A DNA stretch of 64,000 bases from Allodiplogaster sudhausi. Taxonomy: Eukaryota; Nematoda; Chromadorea; Rhabditida; Diplogasteridae. The notes beneath the pieces are model-generated. The model was not told where the DNA came from. It saw only the letters and a program-made list of their open reading frames with translations, and ran no database searches. Positions 49,782 through 59,046 of the stretch are shown here, piece by piece (the first letter of the stretch is position 1; each line of letters begins with the position of its first letter). The position numbers and the translations under genes were made by a program. The DNA lies in the NCBI GenBank assembly GCA_945643635.1, contig CALZFC010000009.1, positions 3,716,001-3,780,000 on the forward strand. Direction: 5' to 3'.

Positions 49782-51258
49782 ATGAGAGTGGCAGTGGCCG
49801 TTGTATTAGTCGCGCTCATCGCATCAGTTGCTGTGGCTGACAAGAAGAAGGAAGACAAGAAGGATGACATTACCAAAGGTGCTTATTTACTCTGTAAAAT
49901 ATGGGGTCCAATTACCTCTTGTTTAGGCTTCCGTGAGGACATCAACTGGGTGAAGTACGAGCAAGCCGTTTCGATTGCAAAGGATCTCAACAAGCCCATC
50001 TTCTTTCTCATCCACAAGACTTGGTGTGGCGCCTGCAAGAGTCCGTCCACGTTTCACGTTTTGTATATTCTTAGTTCTTATGCCAAATTTTTCTCTAAAA
50101 GTTCTCTAGAATAATTTATGCAGAAGTTCTACCTAACATAGTTGTGCTCTTTTTGTTTTCTTTCACATGAACGCGGTTAGAGAAGGAGCGGGAAGCTGTA
50201 AAAGGAAACGAAGTCTAACCCTTTTTGCTCGTTATCTTTCTCCCCGAAGCAGTTTGAGTGCAAATAGAGTGCAGTATCGTAAACGAGACATGAAATACCC
50301 TAGGATTAGAGGCTTAGAAGTGAGATTCTACCAGGGAGCTTTATACTTACAATTAGTATAGTTGTACTTTCAGCCCGATTGCGGATAACAATTTAGGTTA
50401 ATATCTACTAAACATACATGTTCTCTTTGGTTGTATTATAGAGCGCATGCAGTTTGGTTGCAGATTTGAAGCGAGAGTTCAAGAGTGCAGCGCGTATCTT
50501 GGATCTGCTTAATCTCTCGGACAAGTTCGTTATGGTGAATGTGGAGGATGACGAAGAGCCCCAGGATGACAAGTTCGCACCCGACGGTGGATACATCCCG
50601 AGAATTCTATTCCTTGGCACGTTTCTCTCCACTATTGTTTGCTACTCTACCGACATTTGATTGCGCGAAAGATCTAACTAGAAATAACAGAGAGAGAGAG
50701 TGAAAGACTGAGCGATATCAGCTAATCTTCAGACACGGATGGCAACCCGATGAAGACGAACAACGAGAAACGATACAAAAATAACAAGTACTTCTACCCT
50801 CTCGTGCCACAGATCATCGACGCAATGGAAAGGGCACTTGTCGAATTCAAGGAGCTCGGCGGAGTAGAAGAGGAGCCGAAGGAAAAGATCGAGAAGAAGG
50901 AGGAGAAGAAGAAAGACGAGAAAGTAAAGGAGGAGAAGAAGAAGGAAGAAAAGAAAGAGGAAAAGAAAAAGGAGGAGAAGAAAAAGGAGGAGAAAAAGAA
51001 TGAGAAGAAGAAGGAAGAGAAGAAGGATGAGAAGAAGAAGGGTGAGAACAAGAAGGAAGAGAAGAAGAAGGACGATAAGAAGAAGCAGGAAAAGAAGGAG
51101 GACAAAAAGAAGGATGACAAGAAGAAGGATAAGGTTAGAACATATTGATTTTAGTAGAAATTACAGTGAAGAAATTCGTATAAACTTGCCCAAAATATTT
51201 TATTCAATTATTATTATGCGAAATTCGATTGCAGAAGGACAAGAAACACGAACTGTGA
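49782..51258 (+). CDS. ER thioredoxin-domain protein (TXNDC12/ERp18-like) with Lys/Glu tail and KHEL
   Basis: An ER-lumen thiol-disulfide oxidoreductase of the ERp18/AGR family. Exons are 49782-49878, 49927-50040, 50464-50616, 50733-51133 and 51235-51258. A signal peptide opens the protein (MRVAVAVVLVALIASVAVA). The thioredoxin fold then shows the active site WCGACK, followed by KFVMVNVEDDEEPQDDKFAPD and GGYIPRILFL, which match TXNDC12 (VMVNLEDEEEPKD...GGYIPRILFLD). After KYFYPLVPQIIDAMERALVEF comes a tail of about 90 residues, almost only Lys, Glu and Asp. The last exon encodes KDKKHEL and a stop, an ER-retrieval variant of KDEL. The vertebrate protein ends shortly after the fold with EDEL, so the tail is the novelty. 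The intron after 50616 seems to use a GC donor (GCACGT). The ATG is one base after TTTGCAG. Confidence 0.9.
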
Positions 51259-51585
51259 GGAACCAAATCATCTCACTTCAAACGATACATTTCCGATAAT
51301 TGTTGTCATCTATATATACTTAAACTACTTTTGCCAATAGGATAGTCTCACAACGAATGGATTATAATTCTTATTCTAGGCTGTTTTGCAACTTCTTGTT
51401 TTGGCCAGTTGATGTGATTTTGTATACGGGAAGTCTCTCTGGCATATTGTGAAATCCTCGCATAATCTTCTCGCTAATACGGCTACTATAGTGCATAAAT
51501 GTTTTTTTTATAAACCTGAAAACGACCTTCTTTTATTATTCTTTAATCAATCATGGTATTATTACGCTGAGTTCTAAATCTGTGA
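51259..51585. other. 3' flank of the thioredoxin-like gene
   Basis: AT-rich downstream sequence. No gene or clear polyadenylation hexamer is seen before the retrotransposon-like remnant. Confidence 0.4.
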
Positions 51586-51589
51586 ATTT

Positions 51590-51780
51590 TGATTGATTGA
51601 TTGATTTATTACGGTGTACATAAGGTAAGCACGCATGTTGAAAGGATAATATAACAGTAAATCGCTTGATAACAATAAATCTTTGAGGTCTGTGCCGCCG
51701 GATGTGGGCAGATATTCTCTAACCACTTTGACGTCGAATAGGCGCCGCTTAATATCTGGCGCGGAAAGATTGAGAGCGGC
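51590..51780 (-). mobile_element. Possible non-LTR retrotransposon 3' remnant
   Basis: It begins with the same TGATTGATTGATTGATTTATT run that ends the retrotransposon copy at 7685. On the minus strand it keeps an open frame with a plausible coding look (LSAPDIKRRLFDVKVVREYL). No reverse transcriptase motif remains, so assignment rests on the shared tail and orientation. Confidence 0.4.
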
Positions 51781-52142
51781 ACAGATAGAAGAAAGAGAGA
51801 CGAGAGTGAGAGAGAAGGAGAAAGAAAGACAAAGAGACGAGAGTTATAAAGAGGGAGAACGAGAGAGAGAGAGAGAGAGAGAAGACGAGAGAGACGAGAG
51901 TATAGAGGGAGAGAACGAGAGATCGAGAAGAAGAGGAAGGCGAAGAACGCAGATAGATGGCAAGGAGAGACTTCCTAATCCGTGTGGCTTCTTCTCTCGA
52001 TATCATATTAACTGAGCATGAATATGCGAATGTTCGTGTTCGTCGCTTCTAAGAGTTCTCTCATAATTGCTCGTGATTACTGCTTCGTAGACCAGCTCAG
52101 AGCGAGAGAGAAAGAGAGAGAAATTGAAAAGTGAGTATAAAG

Positions 52143-52145
<3 letters not shown>

Positions 52146-52181
<36 letters not shown>
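52146..52181. repeat. (GA)n microsatellite
   Basis: Uninterrupted GA run of about 36 bp in otherwise GA-rich sequence (51780-52280). A CT run at 52636-52660 follows. Confidence 0.9.
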
Positions 52182-52186
<5 letters not shown>

Positions 52187-52906
52187 AGAGACGAGAAAAT
52201 GAGACGAGAGATAGGGTTGGAGTTTGTGAGGCAAGGAAAGGTACGAGAGGAAAAGAACTGAAGAGCGAAGAAAAGATAGATAGAGGGAAGAGGAAGTTCT
52301 TGAGAGTACTAATGTCTAGAGGCTGCTTTCGCTGTTATCCAACTTTGCCTTGAGTCAGAAGATCCACAAGGGAGATGTCGTGTATGCGGGAGGGATCCGT
52401 TTGTGGTGGCCTGCCATCGGACACCGCTTGAAAAGGAGGGAGCATGGAATCCATGCGACACGGATCCTGTCCCTTCGTGCAAATGATTCTTCCATTTTCA
52501 CGTTCTACGAATTTCATACATGTACACTGGCATATGTATCTTCTTGCTATCCGGTTACTCTTTTGCTTTCCATCGTCAGATATGCTTTCCGTTTCTCCCT
52601 TTCTTATCTAGCACTCTCTTTCTCTGTTCGCTCTCTATCTCTCTCTCTCTCTCTCTCTCTTCTGTTTCTCAGAATCTCTCTCTTCTCTCTCTATTTCTGT
52701 CCACCTTTCCTACTATCTCATCTCCTCTCATCTGCTCCTGGATAAGCTACCACCCCTCAACCGTCCAGAAGTGACATCTTCCAAAGTATGTGGGAGTGTC
52801 TCGTCTCCCCTGTCACGGAAACGCGCTTAATTCGTCTTGTCAATCTGCCTTTTGCCCGATGGCCAGGACGCGCTTTCCTCCAGAAATGCTCATTCCTTTG
52901 CTGCAG

Positions 52907-53440
52907 GCATAAGGTGACACTCGGTCGAAGGCTTCAGAAGCGAATTGGTGACGAAGCGTGGATGAATGAGAGCGACGAGCCACTCTTCTTCACCTCCACT
53001 CAGCCGCATGTCCACTCACACATCACTGTGTCCGAACCGCCCCACCAGAGTGGTTGGTTTGCTCTTCTTCTCTCTTGACACCCTGGCTTTCCTTCCTAGG
53101 AGACCTCTTCTTCCTGGTGAGTGTGGTGGCTCCTCTTCTGCTGAGTTGCTTTGCCATCTTCGTGTGTGCGGTGAACTCTCTATGGAAGACGCGGGAGAAG
53201 CTGGCTCGTCTGTCGTGTGAGAGGTCCCTTCGACCCACCACTGACATGACCGACTTCACCATCGACATCACCACGAAGATCGACTCATGCGTCGAGGTGA
53301 GCAGTGCCGATGCTTCTGCCACAGTCACGGGAACCCTCAACGGAGCCACGATTCAGGATGAGGTGCGTTCTCTTCATCCTCCTTTCTTTGGCTTTATCTC
53401 TCTCTCTCTTGTTTCATTGCAGGAATCCATTCTTCTGTGA
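52907..53440 (+). CDS. Single-pass membrane protein, C-terminal exons
   Basis: Three joined exons, 52907-53052, 53100-53362 and 53423-53440, encode the end of a membrane protein. The first carries an extracellular-looking stretch (DEPLFFTSTQPHVHSHITV). The second opens with a strong hydrophobic helix (LVSVVAPLLLSCFAIFVCAV) followed at once by basic residues (WKTREKLARL) and a Thr/Asp-rich cytoplasmic part. The third adds ESILL and TGA. A type I orientation is inferred from the basic flank. The helix-WK-basic layout reminds me of the attractin/MEGF8 group, but similarity is too short for an assignment. Upstream exons were not resolved; a candidate ends at about 52787 with donor GTATGT. Confidence 0.6.
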
Positions 53441-54723
53441 CTTTGACTTCATCCTCTCCAGAAAAAGAACCCTATTTTAAACTCCTTCCCAGTTCTAGAC
53501 ACCTTTATCGATAACAAAGAAATATTTGCTCCTGAATTTTGATGTCACATGTTTTTTGTGCACTTAGAAATAATCATATTCTTTCATCCTCTTTTGGACA
53601 AAATGTACATATATTTCATTAACGTGATTCACATTTTTTATACATGTATTTGAAAATAACAGATTAATGATATCTTCGAGAGCCGACAATCTATTTGTTT
53701 GACACATAACTTTTCATAGTATTCCTTAAGATTGAGTCATCTGTGTGTTTGTACATAGCCTTCTGTTACATTCTTTCGTGGACAAAGTTCGATTGCTTTG
53801 TCTGGACTGTCTACGATTCTTAAATGGTTGAACATTCTCGTCTAACCAGAAGATTTCTTCTGTATTGTGATGTCAATGCAAAGGACAAAGCATCTTCCAA
53901 GGTAAAGCTTTGGATATTTCGAGAAGACAAATAAAGGCATGAGTGGATCGACTGGAGAGTAGTCATTGCCAATGCATGGAGGGTGTGACCCTCTTTGCGC
54001 TCGCTCCGTTCGTCTTTCCTACTTCGTGGAAGAAGGGGGGGGGGGGATTGGATGCATTCCATCTGTCGCGTCAGACCAGCCAGCAGTGGCATCGAACCGC
54101 TTGTCCCTCCTCTTCCCCCTCCGACCAATCTCCTCTTCCAAAAGCATACACGGAGTGCACTCTTCCCTTAGGGAAGAGCGGCAGTTCATTTTCCTCTTTG
54201 TGTCCTCTTCCGACTCTTTCTTTCTCTCACCCTCTTTCTCTCTCCTCTCTCCTCTTCCCTCTCTTTCCAACTCCACTGCTCTTGAAAGCGTGCGCATTGT
54301 CTTTGGTCTATCGAGTAAGCTGGCAGTCCTCCCGAGTATTCATGGCCAACTTGTCTTCATCTTGCGCACTTTTTTGCTTTTCTCGCATCGGCAATCAATG
54401 CTAACCGGGCCAATGTTGATGCGAGACGCCAAAACGGCCTCCAGACTGCGTGGCTTCTCGTCTTATAGTAAAGAGCCCCAAGGGTAAATTCGGAACGTGA
54501 GCAAATTGCCCAGCTCCCTTCTCTCTCACTCTCCTCTCCTCCTCTCCCTCCCTCTCTCTCTCTCTCTCTCTCCCCCTCTTCATATCCTTTAATCTCCCCT
54601 CCCTCTCTGAGATGCATCTCCTCTCATCCATCAATCCGATTACTACATTTCCTCCCCCCGTGAGATTTGCGATGCGCGATGAATGATTCTGAAAGCATGG
54701 AATATGCATGAATCCTTCTTCAG
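53441..54723. other. Region without a gene
   Basis: Unique AT-rich sequence, then GC-richer sequence with a G run at about 54037-54046 and CT-rich stretches at 54225-54265 and 54525-54575 upstream of the BTB gene. No exon can be supported. Confidence 0.4.
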
Positions 54724-55702
54724 ATGGAAGATCGGATTAAACAGATAGTCCACTTTGACGTCGGCGGTCAAGAATGCGCCACGCTCAGGAGCAGTTTCCC
54801 ACCCGGAACGCTCTTCCACTCGGTTCCTTATTATATATATATATTTATTTATTTTTAAACGATAGTAGTGTAAGATGGTTTAATTCGAGCCGTTGCAGTG
54901 GTTCGTTACTGAAACTAAGACGATCCCTTTTATTCGTCTCGAAAATGGCCGATACTTCGTCGACCGAGACCCTCAAACGTAAGAAAAGGCATTATATTTC
55001 GAATGAGAAGCTTCGATTAAACAATTTATGTTTCATAACAGATTCACGATGATCCTCAACTACTTCCGCCTGAGCACTGCTGGCCAGATGTGGGAGGCGG
55101 CGATGCCCAAGGACCCGGACCGGCTGGCCCTTCTGACTCAGGAGGCAGAGTACTTCCAGCTGCATAGCCTTCGCGACCAGGCTATCTCCCTTCTCCACTC
55201 TTGCTGCAACTCCAGGGACTCTGGCTATGTCAGCGCGGTAAGTGAACAACTCCTTCCTACTTGCGTTTCGGTTCTTCATATACAAGATGCATGTTGCACC
55301 CTAACGGGAATTACGAAGGCGTGTTCACATGCCAGACACAGTGTTCGTTCTCACGACGCATTCCCAGAACTTTTTTTGCATGCCATATTGCATGCCGTAT
55401 AAAGGCAATTCATTCCCATGACTACAAAAAATACTTCCCTTTCATCTTCTACTGTCTGTGAAAGCTCCCAAGGGTTCACTTGGGCGACTTTGTGGGACAA
55501 GTCTATTATTAGACGATTCACATCACATTTTTTTTTCGCTTGACGAATTGGACTTTGTGCATGCTACACAAGTGTCCGAATCGAAAAGCGAAATAACATT
55601 AAAAACAAAATAACAGTCATGAACGGATATGTATATTTTCAGATGCTCTCGAAGAGCGCGAGTTGTCCCCAAGGATTCACGAAGCTCTGTAGTGATGAGT
55701 GA
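54724..55702 (+). CDS. BTB/T1 (KCTD-like) domain protein
   Basis: A small protein made mostly of a potassium-channel-tetramerisation (T1) type BTB domain, a fold used for oligomerisation and often for cullin-3 adaptor work. Exons are 54724-54822, 54899-54978, 55042-55237 and 55643-55702, all phase-compatible. It shows HFDVGGQECATLRSS (T1 strand and first helix), GRYFVDRDPQTFTMILNYFR (the family's FIDRDG..F..IL.Y signature) and ALLTQEAEYFQLHSL (the EAEYF helix). The product is about 145 residues. That is close to a bare BTB domain plus a short tail, so no second functional domain is present. The ATG directly follows CCTTCTTCAG. The specific KCTD subtype, and whether it binds CUL3 or serves another partner, cannot be told. 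Confidence 0.8.
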
Positions 55703-56115
55703 CAGACGGTGACATGTTTATACATATATGCATAATATGCAGTGTTTTCCACCATTTGTGCCTACTTCAAAATGTATGTAGAATGACGAATTTCGAGTGT
55801 ATAAAGAATAAGAGCCACTTGTAAGCTCATGTTTCTTGGCAGAGACATGATTATGAAACAGAGAATGGTGACTCATGATGTCTCTAATGAGGAGATGGGA
55901 TATTGTGGTGCTCTTCTGGTCGGAGCAGACGCGTCCAGCGTGTCCATGGAGACAGGCACTGGAAGTCGCCCTCCCCAGGCGGGCGCTGCTGGCCGACCTG
56001 GCTTGCTCTTCATTCCGGAGTCTTCCGGTCCATGGCTTGCGACTTACCTTTTGCTCTTGCTATCGCAGCCAAATTCAGTCACTAATCCCTCTTCCTGGAA
56101 GGAGCTCCTTCTCTC
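55703..56115. other. KCTD-like to ARL3 interval
   Basis: Short interval with KCTD-like 3' sequence (55703 to about 55810), then the presumed 5' untranslated exon of ARL3, which ends with its ATG at 56116-56118. Open frames of 60-115 codons at 55.83-56.1 kb have no family match. Confidence 0.5.
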
Positions 56116-59046
56116 ATGGTATGCTCCATTCATAAAGAAACAACTATTTTCATCTTTCACTTTAGGGTCTGTTTGATCTGCTTCGAAGGCTTAAGGGCAC
56201 TTCGCAGAAGGAGATCCGCATTCTCTTGCTAGGTTCCAATTTCGCTCCGCATTTGTTGATCGATTATAAGTGAGAGTGCGAGTGCTCTTTCTGCATGCCA
56301 CAAAGTGCTTATTAGGCCTCGACAACGCGGGGAAGACATCTCTTCTGAAACAACTTGCATCAGAAGACCCGCGAGTTGTCTGCCCCACACAGGCACAATT
56401 TCGAATCATTTGCTGCTATAAATGGATTCATATATACTACCAACTAAAAGTTCCAGCAGCTTTTCAAAATCGTGTGTTTTTATGCCAAGCGTGGGTAAAT
56501 TTGCCATGGTCAGTAAAAACAAAATCAAATCAATCAATTTATACGGTGGAACATAGTTATGTAACACACGTGGAAATATTATTAAATAAAAGAAAGTATA
56601 TAAAGGAAACAATAAATTTGACAAACCGGGGAGATAGGTAATAAAGAAAATGGATACAACAAGTTGACTAGGCGAGAGTGAGAGACTGTGGAGATTCTTT
56701 ATATAGAGAATTGAATTTGATGGAAGCTCTAATAAAATATGAATTACTCCTACACTTTAGTCTAGAATTTTTAATATGCAGCTTAAAAGAAAGGCCTCGG
56801 GTCCTAGAATTCTTGAAAACAATATGATGAGGGCACTTATTAGATAACCTGGTTCTACCAAATATAAGCTTCCGCATGAGGTCTTGATCTATAGCTTCTC
56901 TGCGTTTGGCTAAAGAAGGCAAGTTAAGCGTTCTATTTCGCTGCTCACTATGAGGCATAGAATTATAGTCATAACCTAGGCACCTATGAAATATTCGACG
57001 AGTAACATAATTTTGGACTTTTTCTAGGGTACGAATGTCTTTTAAAAGAAACGGGGAATAAATAGTTGTACAAAATTCCAAGATTGAGCGAATGTATATA
57101 CTATAGGCAGAGAGCAAGACAGACGGATTCTTAGTACGAAGGGCCCGAAAAACGCTATATGCTTTGGACAGGGCCTTGGATGTTACAGCGTTACAATGTC
57201 TAGAGAACGTAAGATTAGAATCTACGAAAACCTTGAGGTCACGAATACACTCGACAGGCTTAATGAGATTGCCGTTAATGTAAAAGGGGACTTTGGGATT
57301 AACTCTGCCAATATGAAGGACTGCAGTCTTATCTAGGGCAAGGGGGAGCTGCCAATCATCTGCCCAGGCGGAAAGGGCATCTATAGCTTTGTGTAGAGAG
57401 CTCCTATCTTCATTTCTAGCAAATGCCTTATAAATCTTAACATCATCAGCGAAGGATTTGGCGATAACTCCATATTGCGAAACAACAGACGGTAGGTCAG
57501 AAGTATAGATTATAAAAAGAAGTGGACCAATGACACTTCCCTGAGGTACACCGCTTTTTACCAAATGCGACTTTGAGACAGAGTTACCTACACGTACAGC
57601 AAATGAGCGGTCACTAAGGAAAGCGGAAATCCATTTAACAACAGGAGGAGGGAAAAGAAACTGCCGCAATTTATATAGGAGCTTAGGGTGGCTGACTCTA
57701 TCAAAGGCTTTTGAATGATCAAAAACGACCGAATTCAGCCGCTAGTTTCACTAGGTTACCGATAAGACAGCCAAGGAAAACATGCGCTGTTCTGCCCGTT
57801 GACGACGGTCATTGATACCACTGATCTAGTTGACCTTGATCACCAATAGCCACAAAACCTTGGAAAATCATCAACAACGGTGCTCGGAAAAAATCAATGT
57901 TTTGGGCGACCAAGAAGCTATGGCGAAGGTATCACCCGATATACATATTTCCCGGCATAACAGGAAAAAAGCACGTGATTTCGCAAAAAAAAATGCCAGA
58001 ACTGTTTGTAGGCAGTCTAATGTACGTCTATGTGAAAAAATACACACTTACATAGTTGTACGTTTGAGGGATTCAATATCAAGAGCGTCGTCTGTGATAA
58101 CGTTAAGCTAAATGTCTGGGATATTGGAGGGCAGCGAAATATTCGAGTGTACTGGAGGAACTACTTTGACAAGACCGACGTATTGGTTTGCGCTTCTTTT
58201 TTATCTCCTTCTTATCTCCATTCCTTTTTTCGCTGTCTTGACTTATCCGAGTTGTCCTTGACACAGATCTTCGTTGTGGACAGTAGTGATCGAAAAAGAT
58301 TCGACGAGACGAAGAGCGTTAGTGCAACCTCTTTATTTTAATCTTTGCCACTTCTTCTCTCTTATTCTCCCTTTCTCCTACATTTCTCGCTTACATTCTC
58401 TGCAAACATATAATCACATCTTGGCACAGTATTACCAAAGGTTCACCAAATTTTTTTTCTGGTTTTAGGAGCTACTAGAACTAATCGACGAGCCAAAATT
58501 GCGAGGAATACCTATGCTAATACTTGCAAATAAGCAGGTAAACACTCGAATCCCTCGTTCTTCATTAAGAAAAGACACACACTCTCCATAGGACCTCGTG
58601 ACTTCGGCAAAGGCGAGCGAGATCGCAGAAACGCTTGCATTGACATCGATTCGTGACCGAGCGTGGCAGATTCAGCCGTGCTCTGCTCTCTATGGCGAGG
58701 GAGTCAAGGTGTGCTCTCCAGAATACAACCACTCACTGCTTTGCATGGGCTGCAAATTGAGAGTGATCGAGGTGTTGCAAACAATGACATGGCTGTTGAG
58801 GCATTCTGCAAACAACGACAATATGATATGTGTAATGTTAAGATTAGCAAACGATTCAAGTTGCATTCACACGAGAGTTTTTATAAGGTTTTTAAAAAAA
58901 TTTATTCTATCAGAAAGGAAATTTATTTTTCTCTTGCCTTGAACTAACACTTTGAACCACATTTTGTATGCAGTTCTAGGAGAGGAACTTACTAGAGAGG
59001 TTTGCAGGAAGGATTGGACTGGCTGCAAGAGGCAATCAAGAAGTGA
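56116..59046 (+). CDS. ARL3: ADP-ribosylation factor-like 3 GTPase
   Basis: ARL3 is a small GTPase that releases lipidated cargo from UNC119 and PDE6D carriers in cilia. Exons are 56116-56118 (the ATG alone), 56166-56232, 56316-56392, 58069-58185, 58267-58317, 58469-58537, 58592-58708 and 59008-59046. The joined protein starts [12 protein letters not shown]. It carries the P-loop [18 protein letters not shown], switch I PTQ-GFNIKSV, switch [12 protein letters not shown], the [14 protein letters not shown] stretch, the nucleotide motif [24 protein letters not shown], the CSAL motif, and ends [15 protein letters not shown]. Length and motifs match ARL3 closely. The intron after PTQ appears to use a GC donor (GCACAA), is 1.68 kb, and contains an antisense retrotransposon; the other introns are 46-300 bp. 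Confidence 0.95.
56520..57750 (-). mobile_element. Non-LTR retrotransposon fragment (reverse transcriptase) in ARL3 intron
   Basis: On the minus strand a frame of about 350 codons carries the reverse transcriptase palm motifs in order: [12 protein letters not shown] (motif A type), [20 protein letters not shown] (motif B), [11 protein letters not shown] (motif C). These are followed by [16 protein letters not shown] and the C-terminal [10 protein letters not shown] stretch. The layout is that of CR1/Jockey-like elements. It is truncated 5' near 57750 with a probable frameshift just before motif A (sequence to about 57830 may also belong). The 3' end lies near 56520-56535 at an ATCAAATCAATCAATTTA run. 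It is antisense to ARL3. It is longer and less degraded than the relative at 7.7-8.7 kb. Confidence 0.85.

Noticed and set aside
52350..52745. 131-codon frame as an upstream exon of the membrane protein
   Set aside because: Its end is CT microsatellite and no donor joins in the phase needed by the exon at 52907.
56393..58068. ARL3 as a pseudogene broken by the retrotransposon
   Set aside because: The insertion is wholly inside an intron, and every exon on both sides is intact with conserved motifs.
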